A stretch of 64,000 nucleotides of DNA from Terriglobia bacterium (GTDB taxonomy: Bacteria; Acidobacteriota; Terriglobia; Bryobacterales; Bryobacteraceae), in NCBI GenBank assembly GCA_025363475.1, contig JANYDS010000078.1:22667-86666 (forward strand), in the 5' to 3' direction. Positions 35,449 to 44,204 of this stretch are shown in pieces (position 1 is the stretch's first letter; each line of letters begins with the position of its first letter). The notes under the pieces were generated by a model. The model searched no databases, was not told the origin of the DNA, and saw nothing but the letters and a program-made list of their open reading frames with translations. The position numbers and the translations under genes are program-made.

Positions 35449-35532
35449 GCCGCGGGTGACGCAGCAGGCAGGCCAAGCCTTTTTTTACCAGCCTGCTAAA
35501 GTTTCGCGCTTCGACGGCCGATATGTCAGACA

Positions 35533-37617
35533 ATGGCGGGGAACCTCATCGGCGGGGCAGACGAATCAGTCACCGATACTCTGCGCCGAAGTGAGGCACG
35601 GCTTCGGGAAGCTCAGAGCCTGGCGCACATCGGCAATTGGGAATTTGTCATCGATACAGGCGAAATTTACTGGTCTGATGAAGTCTTCCGCATCTACGGG
35701 CTTGACCCCGCCAGGGGCCGGCCGGACTATCGAACCCACCGCGATCAGATACATCCGGATGATCATGCGGCGCTGAATGAGGTAGTCCGCCAGGCACAGG
35801 AAGACGGCAGGCAGTACGCCGTGGATATCAGGATTATTCACGCGCAAACCGGGGAGCTCCGGTATGTCCGGCAGGTAGGACATGCGGAAAAAACCGCTGA
35901 CGGCCGGGTAGTCCGGCTGGCGGGCTGCATGGTGGATATCACGGACCGCAAGCGGACGGAACTGGCGCTACGCGACAGCGAGGAGCGCTTCAGTGCATTC
36001 ATGCGCCACGGGCCTCATCTGGCATCCATGCGAGACGCAGAAGGTAATGTGATTTTCAATAACGAAGCCGTGATCCGGCTGGAGGCCGAAGCGCGGGAGC
36101 CCGGGAGTGCGGCTGCTGGCTGGCTGGAGCGCCGCCGCGCGGAATGGCAGGCTCTGGCAAAGAGTATCCTGAGCGCAAATCAAGTCTTTGAAACCGTTGA
36201 AAGCGTCCCCGGCGCCCATGGCACACGGCATTTCCACTGCATCCGTTTCCCTTACGCAAATACTCAGGGCGAGCGGTTTGTCGGCACCATTGGCGTTGAC
36301 ATCACAGCCGGCAGACGCATGGAAAGTGCTCTGCAGGAAAGTGAGGCCAGGTTCCGCAGTGCCTTTGGCCAGGCCGCCATCGGAATGATCCTGGCGGATG
36401 TGGAAGCAGGCCGTTACATTCAGGTCAATCAGGTATTTTGTGAACTTACCGGCTATTCGGAAAGCGAGTTACTGCAACTTACTTTCCGCGACATCACGCA
36501 CCCGGACGATTTGGACATCAGCGCAGATATACTGCGCAACGCCCTCGCGGGGCAGGCTGCCACATGGATGGAAAAGCGCTACGTGCGAAAAGGGGGAACG
36601 TGTGTCTGGGCACGGATCAGCCTGAGTCCGGTGCAGGATGCAAAAGGTAAAGTGCTGCACTTCATGGGGCTGATTGAAGACATTACGGAAATCCGTGAGA
36701 CCCGTGAAAACGCGCGCAGCAATGAAGAACGCTGGCAACTGGCGCTGCAGGGAACGTCGGATGGAATCTGGGACTGGGATGCGATCACAGGTGACGTCTT
36801 CTATTCCCCGCGCTGGAAAGAAATGCTGGGATACCGGTACGATGACCTGCCGAATCTGACGTCAACCTGGGATGGTCTGGTACATCCGGCAGACCTCGCC
36901 GCCGCAACAGCTGCATTGCAGTTGCATTTGGATCAGGTAGTGCCTCGTTACGAAGCGGAGTACCGCATTCGCTGTAAAGATGGCCGATATAAGTGGATTC
37001 AGGCTCGGGGGAAAGCCGTGTGGGATGCAGCGGGCAAGCCGCTGCGTCTGGTGGGTGTGCATACCGATATTTCGGATCGCAAGGCAGCTGAGGAGCGGCT
37101 TCAGTTCCAGGCGGAGCACGACCCCCTGACCAGTCTCGCCAACCGGCGACTCGGCTTTCAGAAACTGGATGAAGAGATCAGCCGCGCCCGTGCGAAGAGT
37201 GACCCGATGTTTGTCTGCGTTTGCGACCTGGACCATTTCAAGAACATCAATGACACTTACGGGCACGCCTGTGGTGACGATGTCCTGATCTGCTTCGCCG
37301 GAATCCTGCGGGAGACGCTGCGGAAACATGATATTTCTGTCCGGATGGGTGGCGACGAATTCGTCTTCATTTTGCCGAATATAACGATTGAAAATGCCAT
37401 GATCTGTACCGCGCGGGTCAGGGAAAAACTTGCGACCTTCGGTTTCGTTACTGAGGCAGGTGTAGTGTTCAGCGTGACTGCCACGTTCGGCATGGCGCGC
37501 CTGCTGCCGGGAATGGATGCCGGCGGAGTGCTGGAAGCTGCCGACAGGGCGCTGTATGAGGCCAAGCAGCTGGGCAGAAACCGTGTACATCAGTTGCGGG
37601 AACAGATGGTGGGCTAA
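35533..37617 (+). CDS. PAS-repeat diguanylate cyclase (GGDEF)
   Basis: The 694-residue protein has about four PAS/PAC sensor domains ('AHIGNWEFVIDTGEIYWSDE', 'HGPHLASMRDAEGNVIFNNEA', 'FGQAAIGMILADVEAGRYIQVN', 'GTSDGIWDWDAITGDVFYS') and a C-terminal GGDEF domain from 'HDPLTSLANRR' (about residue 530). The active loop is intact ('RMGGDEFVFIL'), and an inhibitory RxxD site ('RKHD') lies 5 residues before GGDEF. It should therefore make c-di-GMP from two GTP with product feedback. No membrane helix is seen, so it is cytosolic and senses through PAS ligands. No EAL domain is present. Its stop shares 4 bases (CTAA) with the stop of the convergent tlpA-like gene. Confidence 0.92.
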   Translation: MAGNLIGGADESVTDTLRRSEARLREAQSLAHIGNWEFVIDTGEIYWSDEVFRIYGLDPARGRPDYRTHRDQIHPDDHAALNEVVRQAQEDGRQYAVDIRIIHAQTGELRYVRQVGHAEKTADGRVVRLAGCMVDITDRKRTELALRDSEERFSAFMRHGPHLASMRDAEGNVIFNNEAVIRLEAEAREPGSAAAGWLERRRAEWQALAKSILSANQVFETVESVPGAHGTRHFHCIRFPYANTQGERFVGTIGVDITAGRRMESALQESEARFRSAFGQAAIGMILADVEAGRYIQVNQVFCELTGYSESELLQLTFRDITHPDDLDISADILRNALAGQAATWMEKRYVRKGGTCVWARISLSPVQDAKGKVLHFMGLIEDITEIRETRENARSNEERWQLALQGTSDGIWDWDAITGDVFYSPRWKEMLGYRYDDLPNLTSTWDGLVHPADLAAATAALQLHLDQVVPRYEAEYRIRCKDGRYKWIQARGKAVWDAAGKPLRLVGVHTDISDRKAAEERLQFQAEHDPLTSLANRRLGFQKLDEEISRARAKSDPMFVCVCDLDHFKNINDTYGHACGDDVLICFAGILRETLRKHDISVRMGGDEFVFILPNITIENAMICTARVREKLATFGFVTEAGVVFSVTATFGMARLLPGMDAGGVLEAADRALYEAKQLGRNRVHQLREQMVG

Positions 37618-38153
37618 GTCCCGCCAAGCGCATCAATTTCGCGCAGCCATTCCGCTTTGCTGATGAGGCCGTTGTGAATCTGCACGATCCGGCCCTTGCG
37701 GTCTATCAGCAGACTGGTGGGAAGGGACACAATGCCTCCGTACAGCTGGTTCACTTTTTCGTCACCCAGTACGACCGGGTAGTTCATTTTCTGTTCAGCC
37801 ATATAGGGAGTTACGACCTTCCAGCCGTCTTCGTCCATGGAAACGCCGAGAACTGTAAAACCATGCGCGCGCCGCTGTTCCTGAAAGTCAATAAACCAGG
37901 GTATTTCCGCCTTGCAGGGAACGCACCAGGTAGCCCAGAAATTGAGCAGCACTATCTGACCCCGATAGTCGCTCAAATGAATACGGGTCCCCTGTGCGTT
38001 TAGCAAAGTGAATTCGGGTGCCATGTTGCCGGGGCGGATGACCCGTGAATCAAGGATTGCCTGCGCCGCTGTATGAAGCAGTTTCGGCCACGCCCACCAG
38101 CCTATGGCCAGGAGGCCTCCGAGGGCGATCGCTGCCATGGCTCGTTTACGCAT
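37614..38153 (-). CDS. TlpA/ResA-type thioredoxin-like protein, membrane-anchored
   Basis: The ATG at 38153 gives 179 residues with an N-terminal helix ('AAIALGGLLAIGWWAWP') that anchors a periplasmic thioredoxin domain. 'PEFTLLNAQGTRIHLSDYRGQIVLLNFWATWCVPC' contains the WCxxC active site, and 'GIVSLPTSLLIDRKG' holds the cis-Pro. TlpA/ResA proteins reduce disulfides, typically for cytochrome c maturation, which fits the many haem proteins nearby. Its start overlaps the end of the upstream hydrolase gene by 8 bases, so translation is probably coupled. The longer track start at 38318 lies within that hydrolase gene and is not used. Confidence 0.88.
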   Translation of the reverse strand: MRKRAMAAIALGGLLAIGWWAWPKLLHTAAQAILDSRVIRPGNMAPEFTLLNAQGTRIHLSDYRGQIVLLNFWATWCVPCKAEIPWFIDFQEQRRAHGFTVLGVSMDEDGWKVVTPYMAEQKMNYPVVLGDEKVNQLYGGIVSLPTSLLIDRKGRIVQIHNGLISKAEWLREIDALGGT

Positions 38154-39045
38154 GGCGGCGTTGTATCCAGTCCAGAATGGCTGCGCTGACAAACGGCGTT
38201 TGTTCCCTCTGCGGAAAATGCCCCGCGCCCTGCACCAGTATCCGTTGGTACGGTCCGGTAAACATGCCTTCCCTGCCCTCTGAAGTCGCGGGTGCATTGC
38301 AGGCATCATCTGCACCATGCAGTATTAGGACGGGGACTGAAATCTTTGGGGCCGGATTTAGGCGGCTTTCGAGCTCCGCGTACTGCGCTTCCCCAACTGC
38401 CCAGCCCCAGCGGTGGCGGTAAGAGTGCAGCGTGACCGCGGCCCAATCGGGGTTGTCAAACGAATCAGCGGTGCTCATAAATTCATCTTCGCTGAAAACC
38501 CATCCCGGCGACCAGGTTGACCACAGGAAACGGGTGAACTCCCGGCGTGAACCGAGCACTGCCTGTTCGCCGCGCGGTGTGGCCACGAACCAGTGATACC
38601 AGTAATTGCGTGCCTGGGTGAGGGCTAGTTCCTGCGCGGGGTCATTGGTGCCCCAGCCAACCGAAATCGCTGTGCATGCCGCAATTCGTTCGGGCCAGAG
38701 CGCAGCTGCGATGTAGGCCGCGCGGGCTCCCCAGTCATGGCCCACCACGGCAAAACGGATCAGGCCCAGAGCATCAGCAAATTGAATCAGATCGGCAGCA
38801 AGTGCGCTCAACTGGCCGCTGCGAGGGGTCGCGGCATTGCGGAACCGGGTTTCACCGAACCCGCGCAGCCACGGACATAATACGCGGTAGCCTGCCGCGG
38901 CCAGCACGGGCGCGACATGACGCCATGTTGCGGCATCATCGGGCCAGCCATGCAGCAGGACAATCGGAGTGCCTTCCGCCGGGCCATATTCCAGATAAGC
39001 GATGTCGAGAAACTTACTTCTTAGTTGCTTCGATGCGGGTAACAA
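38146..39045 (-). CDS. alpha/beta hydrolase (dehalogenase/epoxide-hydrolase type)
   Basis: The 299-residue protein has the oxyanion region 'IVLLHGWPDDAATWR', a nucleophile elbow with Asp ('VVGHDWGARAAY'), a late acid in 'LHGADDACN' and a catalytic His in 'VQGAGHFPQRE'. An Asp nucleophile is the mark of haloalkane dehalogenases and epoxide hydrolases; 'PWLRGFGET' is typical of the latter. The start is a TTG at 39045, which overlaps the upstream cupin gene by 32 bases; no good Shine-Dalgarno is visible, so the start is uncertain. It belongs to the long minus-strand run that begins at cysM. A second, distinct enzyme of this type is at 60087. Confidence 0.85.
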   Translation of the reverse strand: MLPASKQLRSKFLDIAYLEYGPAEGTPIVLLHGWPDDAATWRHVAPVLAAAGYRVLCPWLRGFGETRFRNAATPRSGQLSALAADLIQFADALGLIRFAVVGHDWGARAAYIAAALWPERIAACTAISVGWGTNDPAQELALTQARNYWYHWFVATPRGEQAVLGSRREFTRFLWSTWSPGWVFSEDEFMSTADSFDNPDWAAVTLHSYRHRWGWAVGEAQYAELESRLNPAPKISVPVLILHGADDACNAPATSEGREGMFTGPYQRILVQGAGHFPQREQTPFVSAAILDWIQRRHA

Positions 39046-39511
39046 GATAAGTAATCGTACCGTCCAGATGGCTGAAGCGGTGCGGCACCTTTGGCAGAAT
39101 CACCACGGTGTCGCCGGGCCCCATCTTCTGTGATTTGCCGTTGACGATGTCACCGCGAGTGCTCCTGCCTGCCGCCTGCAGGGTCAGGTCGGTGGGAGAT
39201 GTTTTCTCCTGCCTGCCGCCTGATTCCAGCACGCCGGACCCTGTGAGAATGGTGTAAACCTCAGTGACAGTGTCATGGGACAGGCCGCGGTCTTCAACGC
39301 CCGGTTTCGGCGAGCGGCGCAGGATCACGACAGAAACTTTGTAGTCTCCTTCATTGACGGTCTTCAGAACTTTGTCGAACACTGTCGCATCCGGCTTCAT
39401 TTCCTTCAGCGCGGCCTGAACTTCGGCAGTTGTGACGAAAGTGCCGGGAGCGAAATCGGCAGCATGAACGGTAAGCGCGACGGTGAGGGAGAGAAGAATG
39501 ATTTTGATCAT
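39014..39511 (-). CDS. secreted cupin-domain protein
   Basis: From the ATG at 39511 the product has 165 residues with a signal peptide ('IILLSLTVALTVHA'). The mature part has cupin-like strands: 'YKVSVVILRRSP', 'DTVTEVYTILTGSGVLESGG', 'GPGDTVVILPKVPHRFSHLDG'. 'TEVYTILTGSG' corresponds to cupin motif 1 and 'PHRFSH' to motif 2, giving His/Glu metal ligands. Cupins include dioxygenases, isomerases and binding proteins; the role is unknown. The extra 65 residues in the track come from the neighbouring gene region. Confidence 0.78.
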   Translation of the reverse strand: MIKIILLSLTVALTVHAADFAPGTFVTTAEVQAALKEMKPDATVFDKVLKTVNEGDYKVSVVILRRSPKPGVEDRGLSHDTVTEVYTILTGSGVLESGGRQEKTSPTDLTLQAAGRSTRGDIVNGKSQKMGPGDTVVILPKVPHRFSHLDGTITYLVTRIEATKK

Positions 39512-39554
39512 TGAATCGCCATTCACTATATACCCGGCCTTACCCAAAGCGGGC

Positions 39555-39854
39555 TTACAGGTCAATGTCGCGGGGCTTCTTGCCAAATTGCGGATCGTCC
39601 GTCGCCTGTTTGAAGAGTTCGTCAAACTTGCGATTGAGAACGTTCGACTGGTTTTTTTCCGCCGCGAACGATTTTTGAAACGCATCTTCACGGCGGCCGG
39701 GCGCACCTTTCAGCTTTTCCACTTCCGCCGCCAGGTCTTCAATCACCGGCTTCTTCACGGGTTCGGAATACGAAATCACTGCGCGCAACTGCGAATCCAC
39801 CTTCAAGGCCGCTTTGCAGCAGGGACAGTCGACTTCAAATAGTTCACGCGCCAT
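39555..39854 (-). CDS. small protein with CPCC zinc-knuckle-like start
   Basis: The ATG at 39854 gives 99 residues: 'MARELFEVDCPCCKAALKVD' resembles the knuckle of zinc-ribbon proteins, and the rest is charged and probably helical ('AAEVEKLKGAPGRREDAFQKSF'). Only one Cys pair is present, so metal binding would need a dimer. It follows the acetyltransferase gene by 13 bases. The family is not recognised. Confidence 0.65.
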   Translation of the reverse strand: MARELFEVDCPCCKAALKVDSQLRAVISYSEPVKKPVIEDLAAEVEKLKGAPGRREDAFQKSFAAEKNQSNVLNRKFDELFKQATDDPQFGKKPRDIDL

Positions 39855-39867
39855 AGGCACAACTTTA

Positions 39868-40614
39868 TCAGGAAGCCAAAGTCACTTTAATACGGGCGTA
39901 AACGAGTTCGAACCCGGCGCGTTCATAGTTCCGGTGCGAAATGCTGCCGGGCAGTACTGAAGCCGAAAGCAGGTTACATCCCAGGCGAAACGCCTCGCCC
40001 ACACGGTGGCGGATCAGTCTCTGCTGCGTCCCCTGGCCGCGCGCCGGGGGTAAGGTGGCATCGCCGAACAGAGTGGCCAGACCCTCGTAAACTTCCATGG
40101 CGGCAGTGGCCGAATCGCTGCCATAGTAAGCGTGAAAACCAGGAGAGGTTTTCGACATGGAATTCACCAGCTCTTCCGGAATGTCTTCATCACCTTCCAT
40201 GAAACCGCGCAAAACCATACGGGTCCAGGGGCGCAACCGGGCTTCTGTTACTTCCACTGCGTCCGGCTCAGGCGGAATGTCTGACGCCCTGCAAACCAGC
40301 ACATTGCTGACTTCATTGAACCCATACCCGCGTGCCTGTATCAGCGCAAATATAGACGGATCGGCGAGTGTACACAAGTCGATGGGAGTTTTGGAACCGC
40401 GTTCCCGGAAGAACGCTTCAAGTCGATCCAGATCTGTGGATGCGACAGGTCCGTTCATGCCGATGCCGAGCGCCTGGGTAAACGGAGAATCCAGGCCTCC
40501 AAAGATTGCAGTGCCGCCCGCGATCTCAAGCAGGGCATGGGAGTAAACCAGCCCTGAATGAACATGGCCCGCCTCAAGACGGCGGGCCAGTGCGAGGTCA
40601 GTACCCGAAAACAT
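39868..40614 (-). CDS. GNAT family N-acetyltransferase
   Basis: The 248-residue protein has a C-terminal GNAT fold with the acetyl-CoA loop in 'PPARGQGTQQRLIRHRVGEAFRLGC' (R-x-x-G-x-G/A type) and the last strands in 'YERAGFELVYARIKVTL'. The N-terminal half resembles a second degenerate GNAT domain ('AIFGGLDSPFTQALGIGMNG'). The substrate is unknown. Its ATG overlaps the stop of moeZ (TAATG), so it is translated with the cysteine operon. It may modify a product of that pathway, but this is speculation. Confidence 0.8.
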   Translation of the reverse strand: MFSGTDLALARRLEAGHVHSGLVYSHALLEIAGGTAIFGGLDSPFTQALGIGMNGPVASTDLDRLEAFFRERGSKTPIDLCTLADPSIFALIQARGYGFNEVSNVLVCRASDIPPEPDAVEVTEARLRPWTRMVLRGFMEGDEDIPEELVNSMSKTSPGFHAYYGSDSATAAMEVYEGLATLFGDATLPPARGQGTQQRLIRHRVGEAFRLGCNLLSASVLPGSISHRNYERAGFELVYARIKVTLAS

Positions 40615-41771
40615 TAGTATTTTGGAACGGAAGGGTCGACTTTATCGCTCCAGCCGAGGATGCCGCCCGTCATGTTGCGAACCTTCTTAAACCCGGACAG
40701 CCGCATCAGCTCCACAGCCTTACCGCTGCGGACGCCGCTCTTGCAGTGCATCACAAACTCGTCGTTCTTATCGAGTTCCATCAGGCGGCGCGGCAATTCG
40801 CCCAGTGGCATCAACACGGCTCCGGGAATTTTACAGATCTGATATTCGTGCGGTTCACGGACGTCAATCAGGCGGAAGTTATCACCGCGGTCCAGCTTCG
40901 CTTTCACCTCAACAGGCTCAATATCGCCTGAGGTAATCACGGCTTCTGCGGGGGCTTCCACGTTGGGCATGCCGCAGAATTCCTGATAATCAATCAGTTC
41001 GGTGATGGTGCGGTGATCGCCGCATACCGGGCATTCCGGATTGCGACGCAGTTTCAGTTCGCGGAACTTCATCCCCAGTGCGTCGTAAAGCATCAGACGC
41101 CCGATGAGCGGCTGGCCGATTCCCAGAATCAGCTTGACGGTTTCCGTGGCCTGAATCAAGCCAATAATGCCAGGCAGAATACCGAGCACGCCGCCTTCCG
41201 CACAACTTGGCACCAGCCCCGGAGGTGGGGGCTCAGGATACAGACAGCGGTAACAGGGGCCGTCTTTGGTCGCGAATACAGTCGCCTGGCCCTCGAAGCG
41301 GAAGATGGACCCGTAAACGTTTGGCTTGCCCAGAATCACGCAGGCATCATTGACAAGGTAGCGCGTGGGGAAGTTATCCGTACCATCGACAACGATGTCG
41401 TAATCCTTAAAAATTTCAAATGCGTTCGCACTGGTCAGCGGAGCGTCGTAACCCTTCAACTCCACGAACGGATTGATGTCGCGCATCGATTCGAACGCCG
41501 AATCAAGCTTTTTCTTGCCGACATCTTTAGTTCCGTGAATGACCTGGCGCTGGAGGTTACTGAAATCGACCGTGTCGAATTCCACCATGCCGATGCGGCC
41601 CACGCCGGCAGCCGTCAGGTACATGGCCAGAGGCGCACCCAGACCGCCCGCGCCCACCAGCAGAACACTGGCGTTCTTCAGCTTAATCTGACCTTCCATA
41701 CCCACTTCGGGCATGATCAGATGGCGACTGTAACGAAGAATTTCGTCCTTACTTAGCGACGTTTCAGACAA
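40614..41771 (-). CDS. moeZ: MoeB/ThiF-type adenylyltransferase with C-terminal rhodanese domain (MoeZ)
   Basis: The TTG at 41771 starts 'LSETSLSKDEILRYSRHLIM', the usual N-terminus; a GTG three codons earlier is also possible. The ~385-residue protein has the ATP loop 'VGAGGLGAPLA', Zn cysteines in 'CYRCLYPE' and 'CPVCGDH', and a rhodanese domain with active Cys in 'MHCKSGVRSGKA'. MoeZ adenylates the C-terminal Gly of a ubiquitin-like sulfur carrier and converts it to a thiocarboxylate. The carrier gene cysO is directly upstream and overlaps it by 8 bases. The order cysM-mec-cysO-moeZ makes this the activating enzyme of CysO-dependent cysteine synthesis. Confidence 0.9.
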   Translation of the reverse strand: MSETSLSKDEILRYSRHLIMPEVGMEGQIKLKNASVLLVGAGGLGAPLAMYLTAAGVGRIGMVEFDTVDFSNLQRQVIHGTKDVGKKKLDSAFESMRDINPFVELKGYDAPLTSANAFEIFKDYDIVVDGTDNFPTRYLVNDACVILGKPNVYGSIFRFEGQATVFATKDGPCYRCLYPEPPPPGLVPSCAEGGVLGILPGIIGLIQATETVKLILGIGQPLIGRLMLYDALGMKFRELKLRRNPECPVCGDHRTITELIDYQEFCGMPNVEAPAEAVITSGDIEPVEVKAKLDRGDNFRLIDVREPHEYQICKIPGAVLMPLGELPRRLMELDKNDEFVMHCKSGVRSGKAVELMRLSGFKKVRNMTGGILGWSDKVDPSVPKY

Positions 41772-42045
41772 GAGAACCACCGGCAATACTGGGCACGATG
41801 GAGATGATATCGGTATCGAGCACGCGAGCTGCGTCTTTACCGATGTAGCGGATGTCTTCGTCGTTGAGGTAGACATTGACGAAACTGCGCAGCTTGCCTT
41901 CATCGTTAAAAATGTTCTTGCGCAGTTCCGGATAGGTGGAAGTCAGGGTGGCGAGAATGTCGCCGATGGTTCTTCCCGGAACTTCTACGGTGTCTTGTTT
42001 GTCGGCAAATTGCCGGAGCGGAGTGGGGATCAGGACTTGGGCCAT
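41764..42045 (-). CDS. cysO: ubiquitin-like sulfur carrier protein CysO/ThiS/MoaD type, with tail after GG
   Basis: The 93-residue protein has the beta-grasp layout of MoaD/CysO: 'MAQVLIPTPLRQFADKQDTVEV', 'TIGDILATLTSTYPELRKNIF', 'FVNVYLNDEDIRYIG' and 'DIISIVPSIAGGSLV'. The C-terminal Gly-Gly is the site that becomes a thiocarboxylate. Here three residues (Ser-Leu-Val) follow it, so the product would need trimming before activation. The adjacent Mec-type JAMM peptidase is the obvious candidate. The gene overlaps mec by 16 bases and moeZ by 8, which implies strict co-translation. Confidence 0.88.
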   Translation of the reverse strand: MAQVLIPTPLRQFADKQDTVEVPGRTIGDILATLTSTYPELRKNIFNDEGKLRSFVNVYLNDEDIRYIGKDAARVLDTDIISIVPSIAGGSLV

Positions 42046-42455
42046 GTTAATTCCTCTTTTTCAGCGTGTGTCTGTTCGGCGTTCGGCAGCCAGCTGTTGG
42101 CGTGGTTGAAGACTCCGTCGTAGACCGACAGAATCACGAACGAATACCAGGGGCAGGAGTTTTTCAAATCAGTTTCAGAAAAATATGCGTCGCAATCGGG
42201 ATGCGAATGGTAGATCCCGATCATGTCGAGTTTGCGGGCACGGGCTTCTTTATCTGCGCGCAACAGGTCTTCCGGCCGCAGTTCATAACGGGCGCGCTGC
42301 GAACCCTCGCTCACATTGTCGAGCGCCAGAGCCACTGTTACGGTTTTGCTATCGCCGTCAATCGTGCCCAGCATCGCGCCACAGCACTCATTGGGAAAGG
42401 CCGCTTGGGCGTGGTTGACCATCTCGCGCCAGGGGCCGCGTTCTATGTGCATCAT
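42030..42455 (-). CDS. mec: JAMM/Mov34 (MPN+) metalloprotease, Mec type
   Basis: The 141-residue protein has the full JAMM zinc motif: an upstream Glu in 'FPNECCGAMLG', then 'GIYHSHPDCDAYFSETDL' (H-x-H-P, seven residues, S-x-x-D). In Mycobacterium tuberculosis the homologous Mec releases cysteine from the CysO-cysteine adduct. Its ATG overlaps the stop of cysM (TGATG), and its 3' end overlaps cysO. In this genome it may also remove the SLV tail of CysO. Confidence 0.9.
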   Translation of the reverse strand: MMHIERGPWREMVNHAQAAFPNECCGAMLGTIDGDSKTVTVALALDNVSEGSQRARYELRPEDLLRADKEARARKLDMIGIYHSHPDCDAYFSETDLKNSCPWYSFVILSVYDGVFNHANSWLPNAEQTHAEKEELTWPKS

Positions 42456-43369
42456 TGAATTTCGTCCCAGAAATGCTCGCTCAGGTATTTGTCGGCAGAA
42501 TCGCAGAAGATGGTCACGATCACGCCTTGTTTACCTTGTTCGTGCAATTCTTTCGCCAGAATCATCGCGGCAACGATGTTACCCGCGCCGGAAATGCCCA
42601 CCAGCATCCCTTCTTCGCGTGCCAGCCGTTTGACCATACGGTAGCAGTCTTCGGTTTCGATTTCGAGATTGCGATCGGCGAACTTTGGGTCGTAAATGCC
42701 CGGAACAATCGCGGAGGGCATGTGCTTGGTGCCTTCAATCCCGTGAAAGCCTACAGAAGGCTGGGCGGAAATGCACTGCACGCCGGGCACATCGTGCTTC
42801 AAGCGGCGCGAGGTTCCCATGAACGTGCCGCTGGTGCCCAGAAGCGCGACAAAGTGAGTTACCCTGCCTTCAGTCTGCGCGATAATCTCAGGCCCGGTGG
42901 TTTTGAAGTGGGCCTGCCAGTTGGCATCGTTATTGTACTGATCGGCGTAAAAATAGCGGTCTGGATCTGCTGCAACAATCTCGCGTACCCGGCGAATCGC
43001 CCCATCTGAACCCTCATCGGCGGGGGTGAGCACCAGATCTGCCCCGTATGCGGCCAGAATTCGTTTGCGTTCAATGGACGCGTTCATGGGCAGGCAGAGC
43101 TTAACATTATAGCCCTTGGCAGCGCAGATCATCGCATAGGCAATGCCGGTATTACCGCTGGTGGAATCGATAAGGATTTTATCTTTGTTGAGTTTGCCGG
43201 TGCGTTCGGCTTCGAGCACCATGCTCAGAGCCGCACGGTCTTTTACTGAGCCGCCGGGGTTGAAATATTCAGCTTTGGCGTAGATTTCGACGCCGGGATA
43301 CGGGGCCGCAATCTTCGCCACGCGCAGCAGCGGAGTATTTCCCACGTTCTCGATCAAGTTGTAGGCCAT
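42452..43369 (-). CDS. cysM: cysteine synthase, CysM type
   Basis: The ATG at 43369 is 6 bases after 'GGGGAG'. The 305-residue protein is a fold-type II PLP enzyme: 'NLIENVGNTPLLRV', PLP-Lys in 'NPGGSVKDRAAL', the Asn loop 'DSTSGNTGIAYAM', the phosphate loop 'LLGTSGTFMGTSRRL' and 'VGISGAGNIVAAM'. The context (mec, cysO, moeZ immediately downstream) predicts that it joins an activated serine to the CysO thiocarboxylate rather than to free sulfide. Whether the acceptor is O-phosphoserine, as in actinobacteria, or O-acetylserine cannot be settled by eye. It leads the operon and is divergent from the GT9 gene. Confidence 0.88.
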   Translation of the reverse strand: MAYNLIENVGNTPLLRVAKIAAPYPGVEIYAKAEYFNPGGSVKDRAALSMVLEAERTGKLNKDKILIDSTSGNTGIAYAMICAAKGYNVKLCLPMNASIERKRILAAYGADLVLTPADEGSDGAIRRVREIVAADPDRYFYADQYNNDANWQAHFKTTGPEIIAQTEGRVTHFVALLGTSGTFMGTSRRLKHDVPGVQCISAQPSVGFHGIEGTKHMPSAIVPGIYDPKFADRNLEIETEDCYRMVKRLAREEGMLVGISGAGNIVAAMILAKELHEQGKQGVIVTIFCDSADKYLSEHFWDEIQ

Positions 43370-43390
43370 GCGCAACTCCCCATCTTACAA

Positions 43391-44179
43391 TTGAAGATTC
43401 ATTTGAGACGTCTTTTGATTCGACCAGGCGCGATCGGTGACTTTATTGTGAGCCTTCCTGCGCTCGAAGCGCTGCGCGGGACTGAGCCTGGCGACTATAC
43501 CGAGGTCTGGTGCGCCGAGCAGAATGTGCCACTTGCGCGTTTTGCGGAACGAACCCAATCCATCATTTCCGCCGGCCTGGACCGTCTGGGGTTCCTGCCT
43601 GCGGACGATGTGATGGAGCGCTTGCACAGCTTTGACTCGATCATCTCCTGGTACGGAACGAACCGACCGGAGTTTCGCATTTTGGTGGCAGATCTGCCGT
43701 TTGAGTTCCTGCCAGCGCTGCCTTTGGATGGAAATTTACATGCGGTTGATTTCTATAACCGGCAGGCACTGGGTTTGGGTGGGGGTGTGGCTTCCCGCTT
43801 TCCGGTCATCACTTGTCCGGTCGCCGCCCGTACCTTCGCCGTGATCCACCCCTTCGCCAGCAGTCTGGTTAAACGAGCCCCGATGGAAGTCTTTACCGCC
43901 GCTGCCGAAAAACTTTCCGCCTTAATGCCGGTACACTGGCTGTGTGGACCAGAGGAGGCTCTTCCGGCTGCTGTTCGAATCAGCAATCTGTATGATCTTG
44001 CGCTGTGGTTAAGCCATGCCTGCGTTTTCGTCGGTAACGATTCGGGTATTTCCCACCTGGCTGCATCAGTGGGAACACCGGTGACGGCGTTTTTCACCTG
44101 CACCGAAGCCAGGGTCTGGGCACCGCGCGGACCCTCGGTGGACATCGTATCGCAACTATTGAGCACTGACAGCCGTTAA
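43391..44179 (+). CDS. family 9 glycosyltransferase (ADP-heptosyltransferase-like)
   Basis: The 262-residue protein begins at a TTG (43391 or 43403) with 'LLIRPGAIGDFIVSLPALEAL', the GT9 N-terminal motif, and ends with 'FVGNDSGISHLAASVGTPVTAFF', the nucleotide-binding C-terminal motif ('GNDSG.xHLA'). At 262 residues it is shorter than typical heptosyltransferases (about 320-350), with a reduced middle section. These enzymes add sugars to LPS core or related glycans at the inner membrane face. The gap to divergent cysM is only about 20 bases, so the promoters overlap. Confidence 0.85.
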   Translation: MKIHLRRLLIRPGAIGDFIVSLPALEALRGTEPGDYTEVWCAEQNVPLARFAERTQSIISAGLDRLGFLPADDVMERLHSFDSIISWYGTNRPEFRILVADLPFEFLPALPLDGNLHAVDFYNRQALGLGGGVASRFPVITCPVAARTFAVIHPFASSLVKRAPMEVFTAAAEKLSALMPVHWLCGPEEALPAAVRISNLYDLALWLSHACVFVGNDSGISHLAASVGTPVTAFFTCTEARVWAPRGPSVDIVSQLLSTDSR

Positions 44180-44204
44180 GAGAGTATTCGGGGTAAAGGG
44201 AAAA

